From the NCBI GenBank assembly GCA_002291875.1, contig DBAV01000176.1, positions 1 to 15,402 of the forward strand: a stretch of 15,402 nt of DNA. Direction: 5' to 3'. Positions within the stretch are counted from its first letter, which is position 1, and every line of letters starts with the position of its first letter. A program made the translations under genes and the position numbers. Shown here piece by piece: positions 7,553-12,980 of the stretch. A model generated the notes under the pieces. It made no database searches and was not told the origin of the DNA. It saw nothing but the letters and a program-made list of their open reading frames with translations. This stretch comes from Hyphomonadaceae bacterium UBA1001. GTDB lineage: Bacteria > Pseudomonadota > Alphaproteobacteria > Caulobacterales > Aquidulcibacteraceae.

Positions 7553-8566
7553 ATGAGCGTGTCCGCTGATGCGATTCGCAGGCTGCCGAAGGCTGAACTT
7601 CACCTGCATCTGGAAGGCTCGCTCGAGCCCGACCTGATGTTCGAGCTGGCGCGTCGAAACCGTGTGCCGATCCGCTTCGAGACGGTCGAGCAGGTCGCGG
7701 CGGCCTACAGCTTCAGCCGGCTGCAGGATTTCCTCGACATCTATTACGAGGCTGCCGGCGTCCTGCAGCACGAACGCGACTTTGCCGACCTGACTTCGGC
7801 CTATCTCGATCGCGTCGCCGCTGATGGGGTGCGCCATGTCGAAGTGTTCTTCGATCCCCAGACCCACACCGATCGCGGACTGCCGATCGCGGTGCCGTTC
7901 GAGGGCATCCTGTCCGCCCTCCAGGCTGGCGAGGACCGTCACGGGATCACCTGGCAGCTGATTCCATGCATCCTGCGCCATCTGGACGAGGAGGCGGGCC
8001 TGGCGACGCTGCGGGCGTGCGAACCCTGGTTCGACCGCATCCTGGGGATCGGGCTCGACAGCTCGGAAGTGGGCCATCCGCCATCGAAATTCCTCCGCCT
8101 GTTCCAGAGGGTGCGCGAGGCGGGCCTGAAGGTCTTCGCGCACGCCGGCGAGGAAGGACCGCCCGCCTATGTGGCCGAGGCGCTGGATTTGCTGCGGGTG
8201 GACCGGATCGATCACGGCAATCGTGCGCTGGAAGACCCGGCCCTGGTGGAACGGATCCGCGCGGCAGGCCTGACGCTGACGGTGTGCCCGCTTTCAAACC
8301 TGGCCCTCTGTGTGGTGGACGACCTGAGACACCACCCTCTCCGGCGGATGCTGGATCTGGGGCTGCGCGCCACCGTCAATTCGGACGATCCGGCCTTCTT
8401 CGGGGGGTATGTCGGGGCCAACTACGAGGCGATCACCTCGGCGCTCGACCTCGATCGGGGCCACCTCGCAACACTGGCGCGCAACAGCTTCGAGGGCGCC
8501 CGGCTGCGTCCGGGAACGCATGGCACGGTGATGGACGAGATCGCGGCGTGGGAGCGCGAACACTGA
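7553..8566 (+). CDS. adenosine/adenine deaminase family protein
   Basis: This zinc amidohydrolase-fold purine deaminase has 337 residues. Zinc ligands are H17 and H19 (ELHLHLEGSLEP), H197 (FAHAGEEG) and D278 (VNSDDPAFFGGYV). The catalytic acid E200 follows H197, and H221 lies in RIDHGN. The form NSDDPAFFGGYVGANY, with Ser and the FGGYV tail, resembles the subgroup characterised as adenine deaminases (bacterial Aah1-like enzymes) more than true adenosine deaminases. I therefore favour adenine to hypoxanthine, though substrate cannot be settled from sequence alone. The start is the ATG at 7553, six bases after GGAGGG; a TTG at 7547 is less likely. Its role would be purine salvage. It follows a TetR gene on the same strand but has its own promoter-like sequence. 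Confidence 0.92.
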   Translation: MSVSADAIRRLPKAELHLHLEGSLEPDLMFELARRNRVPIRFETVEQVAAAYSFSRLQDFLDIYYEAAGVLQHERDFADLTSAYLDRVAADGVRHVEVFFDPQTHTDRGLPIAVPFEGILSALQAGEDRHGITWQLIPCILRHLDEEAGLATLRACEPWFDRILGIGLDSSEVGHPPSKFLRLFQRVREAGLKVFAHAGEEGPPAYVAEALDLLRVDRIDHGNRALEDPALVERIRAAGLTLTVCPLSNLALCVVDDLRHHPLRRMLDLGLRATVNSDDPAFFGGYVGANYEAITSALDLDRGHLATLARNSFEGARLRPGTHGTVMDEIAAWEREH

Positions 8567-8816
8567 GACCTGTTGCATGCGCGCAACAATCGTCTTCGAG
8601 AATGCGTTTGACGCAGGGAATCGGTCGCCCGGACGCCACACTGGTGCCGGATTCGCGGCGCATCGGGCGAGCATGGCTAGGGAAGCGAGAGCAAAGTCCG
8701 CAAAAGTGGATGGCGTGTCCGAATGGCAGGGTGAACATCCCGCAGGGGCGGCCGCGCCCCGGGCACCCGCGCGCGACGAGGGGGCCGAGCGCGATGGCGG
8801 GCCGGTGCGCGACTGC
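8567..8816. other. 250-base stretch between deaminase and DUF4908-like gene
   Basis: No gene is supported here. The downstream reading frame is open back to 8577, but the encoded sequence is low-complexity and lies ahead of a clear signal peptide. It holds the hairpin at 8571-8588, a small inverted repeat TGCGT/ACGCA at 8603-8615, and a strong GC stem GGGGCG/CGCCCC with a four-base loop at 8745-8760. TTGACGC at 8609-8615 is a good -35 hexamer, but no matching -10 follows. No promoter can be called with confidence. Confidence 0.4.
8571..8588. repeat. short hairpin just after the deaminase gene
   Basis: TGTTGC at 8571-8576 and GCAACA at 8583-8588 form a six-base-pair stem with a six-base loop, starting five bases after the deaminase stop codon. 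There is no T-run after it, so if it ends transcription it is not a classical intrinsic terminator. Confidence 0.25.
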
Positions 8817-9548
8817 ATGCTGAAGCTGGCGATGATCGCCCTCACGCTCGGGCCCACGACCGCGCCGGCTGCCCTGGCAGATCCAGACCGGCCATCGGCA
8901 CTGGCCGACGGGCTGTTTCAGGTCGAAAGCGGGGTGCGGCGCGAGGTCGCCGCGCGAACCTATCAGACCGCCGACGGCAGCATCAGGTTTACCCTCGACC
9001 GCACCTCCGGCACAACCCTGATGCAGTTCGACGGCACCGAGGAGGTTCTGGCCCTTCAGTCCGTTGTCGGTCCGCGCAATGACGAGATCCTGCGCACCGA
9101 CACCGGCGTGTCGGTGGTGCGCATCACCTCGACCGGCGGCATGGTGTTCTATCGCGGGCAGGGGGATGCGGGCATCCCCGCCGCGCTCGAGGCCGCGCGC
9201 CCGCCGATCCCGCCACCCGCCCCGCCTCCGGGCGGGCTGCAGCGCAGTCTGCAGGTTCTGGTAACCGCCTATGCAACCCAGACGGGCCGTCCGCTCGAGA
9301 TCCAGGTGGGATCCTCACCTGTCTCTGCCCAACCCCTGATGTGGGATGCCACGCGACGCGCGGTGACCGCACTCGAGGCAGCCCGTCCCGAGCGCGCCTC
9401 GATGGTGACCCGGGTCAGTGTGACGGTCGGAACCCCGCCCGGCGCCGCCCTTCGCGGTCAGATGCTGCAGGTTACCGTGACGCCCACCATGGGGTGGGGG
9501 GGGCGACCCTCCTCGAACGCCATCCGTCGCGTGATCGACGGGGGGTAG
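8817..9548 (+). CDS. secreted protein of unknown function, DUF4908-like
   Basis: The 243-residue product is predicted to be exported. A signal peptide of about 21 residues (MLKLAMIALTLGPTTAPAAL then A/DPDRP) supports the ATG at 8817, although the frame is open upstream and the ribosome binding site is weak. Residues 56-112 (IRFTLDRTSGTTLMQFDG... through EILRTDTG and GGMVFY) resemble the DUF4908 family, which I associate with Caulobacterales; this match is from memory. A proline-rich linker, RPPIPPPAPPPGG, at 128-140 separates this from a C-terminal half that ends SSNAIRRVIDGG. A run of eight G residues near the 3' end encodes part of WGGR. It lies alone between the deaminase and a strong terminator-like hairpin. 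Function is unknown. Confidence 0.75.
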   Translation: MLKLAMIALTLGPTTAPAALADPDRPSALADGLFQVESGVRREVAARTYQTADGSIRFTLDRTSGTTLMQFDGTEEVLALQSVVGPRNDEILRTDTGVSVVRITSTGGMVFYRGQGDAGIPAALEAARPPIPPPAPPPGGLQRSLQVLVTAYATQTGRPLEIQVGSSPVSAQPLMWDATRRAVTALEAARPERASMVTRVSVTVGTPPGAALRGQMLQVTVTPTMGWGGRPSSNAIRRVIDGG

Positions 9549-9600
9549 CCGGCGGCCGGCCTCAGGCTGGAATGGTCATTGCTGACGCCTTCGGCCAAAA

Positions 9601-9656
9601 GCGTGCGTCGGACGGGATTGGCACACACACCGTCCGACGTCGCACGCCATTTTTTT
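9601..9656 (+). terminator. strong Rho-independent terminator-like hairpin with T7 tract
   Basis: GCGTGCG (9601-9607) plus TCGGACGG (9608-9615) pair with CCGTCCGA (9630-9637) and CGCACGC (9641-9647). This gives 15 base pairs with a three-base bulge (9638-9640) and a 14-base loop, followed by CA and seven Ts (9650-9656). It lies 52 bases after the DUF4908-like stop and would terminate that gene. The T-tract runs directly into the GGAG ribosome binding site of the next gene, so it may instead, or also, act as a leader attenuator. Confidence 0.75.
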
Positions 9657-9668
9657 GGAGCCGACAGG

Positions 9669-10094
9669 ATGAGGGCCTCGACACCTGCATTTCGTACAGC
9701 GCTTCTGGGCATGACGGCGTCGCTGTGCGTCGGCACCGCCTTCGCTGAACCCGTCGCGCTCGCCTCGGTGGATCGCGCTGCCGAGCATCGCGCGGCGCTG
9801 GGCGCCCTGTCGGAGGCGTTGGGCGAGGCCCACGCCGTGCGCCGGCTGTGTGAGGGGCGGGGCGCCCAATCCTTCCGTGACATGATGTTTGCCGTGCTCG
9901 ATCGCGAGGGCCTGACCGAGAGCGAGGAGGGAGAGCGTCTGATCGACGCCTTCAACCGCGGCTTTCATCGCGGCGAAACCGCATGGACCCGTTGCACGCC
10001 CGCGGCCGAAGCCTGGCAGAGACGCGCCTCGGCGCGCGCTCAGGGCGCCGCCGACACCCTGGCCAGCCTGCGCCCCGACGCCAGCACGCCCTGA
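9669..10094 (+). CDS. TIGR02301-family secreted protein with two conserved cysteines
   Basis: The 141-residue product carries a signal peptide, about residues 1-26 (hydrophobic LLGMTASLCVGTAFA then EPV), so it is probably periplasmic. The mature part is helical. It shows two well-separated cysteines, C61 in VRRLCEG and C109 in AWTRCTPAA, with RDMMFAVLDRE and LIDAFNRGFHRGE between them. That is the pattern of TIGR02301, an alphaproteobacterial family of unknown function in which the cysteines are thought to form a disulfide. The ATG at 9669 has GGAG at 9657-9660; the frame extends upstream to a TTG, which I reject because the signal peptide starts here. The gene is unusual in that a terminator-like hairpin ends only 12 bases before its start codon. 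Confidence 0.85.
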   Translation: MRASTPAFRTALLGMTASLCVGTAFAEPVALASVDRAAEHRAALGALSEALGEAHAVRRLCEGRGAQSFRDMMFAVLDREGLTESEEGERLIDAFNRGFHRGETAWTRCTPAAEAWQRRASARAQGAADTLASLRPDASTP

Positions 10095-10150
10095 GGCGAC
10101 CGGGCGTTTCGCCTTGCCGGGGCATGGGCTTTCGTGCGAACGCCCGCTCC

Positions 10151-10396
10151 ATGTCCACGGCCAAGACACCACCAGACCCGGACCGGCAGAAGGCCATCGC
10201 GTTGACCCAGATTCTCGATGCCTGGGATCGCGCCCTGGCCGAAGGGGTCGAGCCCGAGATGCTGGCGTCGGTTGCCCTGTTCGCCGCGCTGACGGACATG
10301 GTCGAGCTTCATGGAAAGGAGGCGGTTGCGGCCTTCTGCGAGACCCTTCCCGCGCGCATCAGGTCCGGCGAGTTCACACTCGCCGCAGACCGCTGA
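10151..10396 (+). CDS. small acidic helical protein of unknown function
   Basis: I do not recognise the family. The product of 81 residues (from the ATG at 10151) begins MSTAKTPPDPDRQ. It is then almost entirely predicted helix, with ILDAWDRALAEGVEPEMLAS, VALFAALTDMVELHG and FCETLPARIRSGEFT as its main segments. No signal peptide or membrane helix is seen, so it is probably cytosolic. An in-frame ATG at 10124 would add nine residues (MGFRANARS); neither start has a good ribosome binding site. It sits 56 bases after the TIGR02301 gene and 21 bases before the TauE/SafE gene on the same strand, suggesting one transcript. Its codon use matches its neighbours, and no longer overlapping frame is more plausible. 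Confidence 0.65.
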   Translation: MSTAKTPPDPDRQKAIALTQILDAWDRALAEGVEPEMLASVALFAALTDMVELHGKEAVAAFCETLPARIRSGEFTLAADR

Positions 10397-10417
10397 CCGG
10401 GCAGGCTGGAACCGCGC

Positions 10418-11251
10418 ATGAGCCTGCCGGCGGACCTGACGTCCTTGTGGCTGATGATCGCTGCGCTGGGCGTGGCCGGTCTTCTGGCAGGGTATCTGGG
10501 CGGGCTGTTCGGGATCGGTGGCGGCATCATCCTTGTGCCGGTGCTGTTCCACCTGTTCGGGGCCCTGGGCGTCAGTGACGCGGTGCGCGCGCAGGCGGCG
10601 GTGGCGACCTCGCTGTCGACCATCATCGCAACCTCGCTGCGATCGATGCGGGCGCACCGTGCGTCGGGCATGGTCGATGACGCGGTGCTGCGGACATGGA
10701 TTCCGTGGATCGTGGCAGGGGCCGCCGGCGGTGCTTTGGTTGCCGGCATGTCCGATCCGCGGCTGATCCTGGGGGTGTTTGGCGCGGTGGGACTGGTGCT
10801 GGCTGCACATATGGCGTTCGGGCGCGAAACCTGGCGCCTGGCTGCGGACCTGCCGCGCGGCTGGGGCCGACGCGCCACCGCATCGGCGCTGGGGGGACTT
10901 TCGGCCGTCATGGGCATTGGCGGCGGAGCCTTTGGCACCGCGATCATGACCCTGTGCGGCCGACCCATCCATCAGGCCGTGGCAACCGCCTCAGGCTTTG
11001 GCGCTGCCATCGCGGCTCCGGCCACGCTGATGTTTATCATCACCGGCTGGGGCGTTGAGGGGCTGGCACCGCTGTCGCTCGGCTATGTGAACCTGGTCGG
11101 TTTCGTGGTGCTGGCCGCCCTGACCACCCTGACCGCACCTTTCGGCGCTCGCCTGGCCCACCGGCTGGACCGCACGGTCTTGCGGCGCCTGTTCGCGCTT
11201 TTCTTTGCGGTGATGGCGACCAGCATGCTCCATGAGGCGCTGGGAGGCTGA
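10418..11251 (+). CDS. TauE/SafE-family membrane exporter
   Basis: The product is an integral inner-membrane protein of 277 residues in the TauE/SafE family, whose members are implicated in export of sulfite, sulfoacetate and other small anions. The internal duplication typical of the family is visible. The first repeat has LGGLFGIGGGIILVPVLFHL (27-46) and the second has GGLSAVMGIGGGAFGTAIM (about 158-176). About eight hydrophobic segments can be seen. The loop after the first repeat, RSMRAHRASGMVDDAVLR, is basic and probably cytoplasmic. It ends normally at family length. The ATG at 10418 lies 21 bases after the small acidic protein gene, with only a weak CTGGA ribosome binding site. The substrate cannot be assigned because no sulfur-metabolism gene is nearby. 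It converges with the minus-strand pair after a six-base gap. Confidence 0.9.
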   Translation: MSLPADLTSLWLMIAALGVAGLLAGYLGGLFGIGGGIILVPVLFHLFGALGVSDAVRAQAAVATSLSTIIATSLRSMRAHRASGMVDDAVLRTWIPWIVAGAAGGALVAGMSDPRLILGVFGAVGLVLAAHMAFGRETWRLAADLPRGWGRRATASALGGLSAVMGIGGGAFGTAIMTLCGRPIHQAVATASGFGAAIAAPATLMFIITGWGVEGLAPLSLGYVNLVGFVVLAALTTLTAPFGARLAHRLDRTVLRRLFALFFAVMATSMLHEALGG

Positions 11252-11257
11252 CGCCGA

Positions 11258-11542
11258 TCAGTGAATGCGCGCCACAGGCCTGACATCCGGCTGGCCGAGC
11301 AGGAAATAAAGCACCAGCAGGCCCGCGATCACCAACACCCAGTATCCGGCATAGCGCAGCAATTGGGGCGCGTTGGCAGAGCCCAGGCGCCCCCCGCGCA
11401 CGACGAGGATCAGCGACGCCACCATCAGGGCGATCGACGCCCACGCCACCGGGGGGAGGGACTGCATGCGTTCGGGCGCGATCATCGCCCCGATTACCAG
11501 CGCGCCCAGTACCAGTATGACGATCAGGGCTGCCGATCCCAT
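11258..11542 (-). CDS. small three-helix membrane protein, resembles N-terminus of TIGR02281 aspartic protease
   Basis: The 94-residue product has three hydrophobic segments, about 3-21, 32-48 and 64-82, and then a short tail ending PDVRPVARIH. It starts at the ATG at 11542, three bases after the DUF1289 stop, so the two genes are almost certainly cotranscribed. The second half (RGGRLGSANAPQLLRYAGYW) recalls the membrane-anchor part of the alphaproteobacterial TIGR02281 clan-AA aspartic proteases. Those often accompany DUF1289 genes, but here no protease domain follows. That resemblance is from memory and moderate. The stop lies six bases from the convergent TauE/SafE stop, so there is no room for a lost domain in the same frame. 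Function unknown. Confidence 0.7.
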   Translation of the reverse strand: MGSAALIVILVLGALVIGAMIAPERMQSLPPVAWASIALMVASLILVVRGGRLGSANAPQLLRYAGYWVLVIAGLLVLYFLLGQPDVRPVARIH

Positions 11543-11545
11543 GGT

Positions 11546-11746
11546 TCAGGCCTTTCCCAACTTGCGCGGGTCGATCGCGCTTTCGCGTCCGGGCAGTTCG
11601 GCCATGATGCGCTGGCGTTCGGATTCGTCCAGTCGGGCCCAAGTACCAATCTCATGGAGCGTGCGGAAACATCCAAGGCAAAGCCCCGACTCGCCGTCCA
11701 CCGCACAGACCTTGATGCAGGGCGAGGAGATTGCAGCGACGGCCAT
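11546..11746 (-). CDS. DUF1289 domain protein, putative metal-binding
   Basis: The 66-residue product matches the DUF1289 pattern. SPCIKVCAVDGESGLCLGCF at 8-27 carries cysteines C10, C14, C23 and C26, likely a metal or Fe-S site, followed by RTLHEIGTWARLDESERQRIM. Function is not established. The frame is open back to a TTG at 11785, but I choose the ATG at 11746. The predicted promoter at 11753-11781 would start transcription exactly at that ATG, which would exclude the longer form and make the mRNA leaderless. This fits the lack of any Shine-Dalgarno sequence. It is upstream of the three-helix membrane protein (three-base gap) and divergent from the CobT-like gene. Confidence 0.88.
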   Translation of the reverse strand: MAVAAISSPCIKVCAVDGESGLCLGCFRTLHEIGTWARLDESERQRIMAELPGRESAIDPRKLGKA

Positions 11747-11752
11747 CACCGG

Positions 11753-11781
11753 GCGATAGCGCGGGGCGCGCGCATCTGCAA
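11753..11781 (-). promoter_or_regulatory. predicted promoter of DUF1289 gene, leaderless geometry
   Basis: On the minus strand TTGCAG (11781-11776) is followed after 17 bases by TATCGC (11758-11753), preceded by GC (GCTATCGC). Counting seven bases from the end of the -10 places the transcription start at 11746, the A of the DUF1289 ATG. Confidence 0.5.
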
Positions 11782-11880
11782 TCAAGCGCCGCGCGCGTTG
11801 TCGTCCTGCGGGGCTTTCCGGCCGCGCCGCGCCGCGCTGCGCGTCATCCCCGCCCCGCCACGTGCTCTCGAGGACCAGTC

Positions 11881-12891
11881 TTGCACGATCACGACCGCCA
11901 GCCCTTTGCCGACATCACCGACCTGGCGCGGCGCGGGCCGGGGATGGATCACGACGCGGCGAAAGCCGCCAGCGAGCGGGCCGGAGCGCAGGGCGAGGAC
12001 AGTGCCGCGCTCGGCCGGCTGCCGGCATTGGCGGGGTGGCTGGCGGGGTGGCAGGGACGCGACCCGCCGACCATCCAGCGGCCTGCCCTCGTGATCTTCG
12101 CATCCAGTCATGGCGTCTCGGCCCATGGCGTGTCCAATTTCACCGGCGAGGTGATACGGGCGCGCCTTCAGGCGCTCGCGAGCGGACAGGCGGACATTGC
12201 CCGGCTGTGCGCCGCGGCGGGCTGTGGGCTGAAGGTGCTCGATCTTGCACTGGATCAGCCCACGCCGGACATCTCGGTCATGCCCGCCTTTGGCGAACGT
12301 GACCTTGCCGCCACGATCGCCTTTGGCATGGAGGCGCTGGCCGATCGTCCCGATGTGCTGGCGCTCGGCGACATCGGGGCTGGAAATGGCGTGATCGCAG
12401 TCGCCGTAGTCACCGCCTTGCACGGCGGCGATCCCAGCTTCTGGATCGGCCCGGTGCTGGGAGGGGACGCCGCGCTGCGCGAGGCGCGGATCGGCCTGGT
12501 TCGCCGCGCACTCGAAACGCATCGTGGCCATCTCGGCGAGCCTCTGGAAATCCTGCGGCGTCTTGGCGGGCGCGAACTGGCCGCGATGACCGGTGCGATC
12601 ATCGCAGCCCGCCATCAGCGCGTTCCGGTCGTGCTCGATGGGCTCAGCTCGCTTGCCGCGGCGTCCCTGGTGGCAAGGCTGGTCCCGGGTGGGGCGGATC
12701 ACTGCGTGGCAGGATCAAGCTCGGGAGATGGTCCGCGGCGCGCATTGCTGGATCGGCTGAACATGCAGCCGCTTCTGGATTGGGGCATCCTGACGGGGAT
12801 CGGCATCGGCGCGGTCAGTGCGCTGGGGCCACTGCGCATAGCGGCCGCCCTTGGCGCCCCGTTCCCCGCCGAGCCGCCACGCGCGACCTGA
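11881..12891 (+). CDS. CobT-family protein with lost catalytic motifs (nicotinate-nucleotide-dimethylbenzimidazole phosphoribosyltransferase-like)
   Basis: True CobT makes alpha-ribazole phosphate for the cobalamin lower ligand. The 336-residue product aligns with alphaproteobacterial CobT along its whole length: QPFADITDLA (7-16), ALGRLPALAGWLAGWQGR (43-60), a conserved central RRLGGRELAAMTGAIIAAR (226-244), and MQPLLDWGI (295-303). Key motifs differ from the family as I know it. The benzimidazole-binding KPPGSLGRLE region is D-S-A-ALGRLP (40-47). FAG(D/N)HG is FASSHG (73-78), GEMGIGNTT is GDIGAGNGV (163-171) and SAEPGH is SSSGDGP (279-285). LGEGSGA, carrying the catalytic Glu (E317 of Salmonella CobT), is TGIGIGA with I307. 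The start is a TTG at 11881 with AGGA six bases upstream; an ATG at 11944 would lose conserved N-terminal residues. No other cobalamin gene is nearby. Confidence 0.8.
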   Translation: MHDHDRQPFADITDLARRGPGMDHDAAKAASERAGAQGEDSAALGRLPALAGWLAGWQGRDPPTIQRPALVIFASSHGVSAHGVSNFTGEVIRARLQALASGQADIARLCAAAGCGLKVLDLALDQPTPDISVMPAFGERDLAATIAFGMEALADRPDVLALGDIGAGNGVIAVAVVTALHGGDPSFWIGPVLGGDAALREARIGLVRRALETHRGHLGEPLEILRRLGGRELAAMTGAIIAARHQRVPVVLDGLSSLAAASLVARLVPGGADHCVAGSSSGDGPRRALLDRLNMQPLLDWGILTGIGIGAVSALGPLRIAAALGAPFPAEPPRAT

Positions 12892-12912
12892 TGTCGCGAG
12901 CGCGCCTGCGCC

Positions 12913-12940
12913 TTGTCGGGCGCGCGCGCGGCACTATAGG
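12913..12940 (+). promoter_or_regulatory. predicted promoter of the acyl-CoA dehydrogenase, with CG repeat in spacer
   Basis: TTGTCG at 12913-12918 is separated by 16 bases from TATAGG at 12935-12940. The spacer includes five CG dinucleotides in a row (12921-12930). A start near 12947 would leave a leader of about 34 bases before the ATG at 12981, with AAGG at 12967-12970. Confidence 0.55.
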
Positions 12941-12980
12941 TCGGACACAACTATCCATGACATGCCAAGGCGACCGCTCC

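Noticed and set aside
8577..8816. N-terminal extension of the DUF4908-like protein from an ATG at 8577
   Set aside because: The extension is rich in Ala, Arg and Gly without any family pattern, and it precedes a clear signal peptide at 8817. It looks like open frame in GC-rich DNA.
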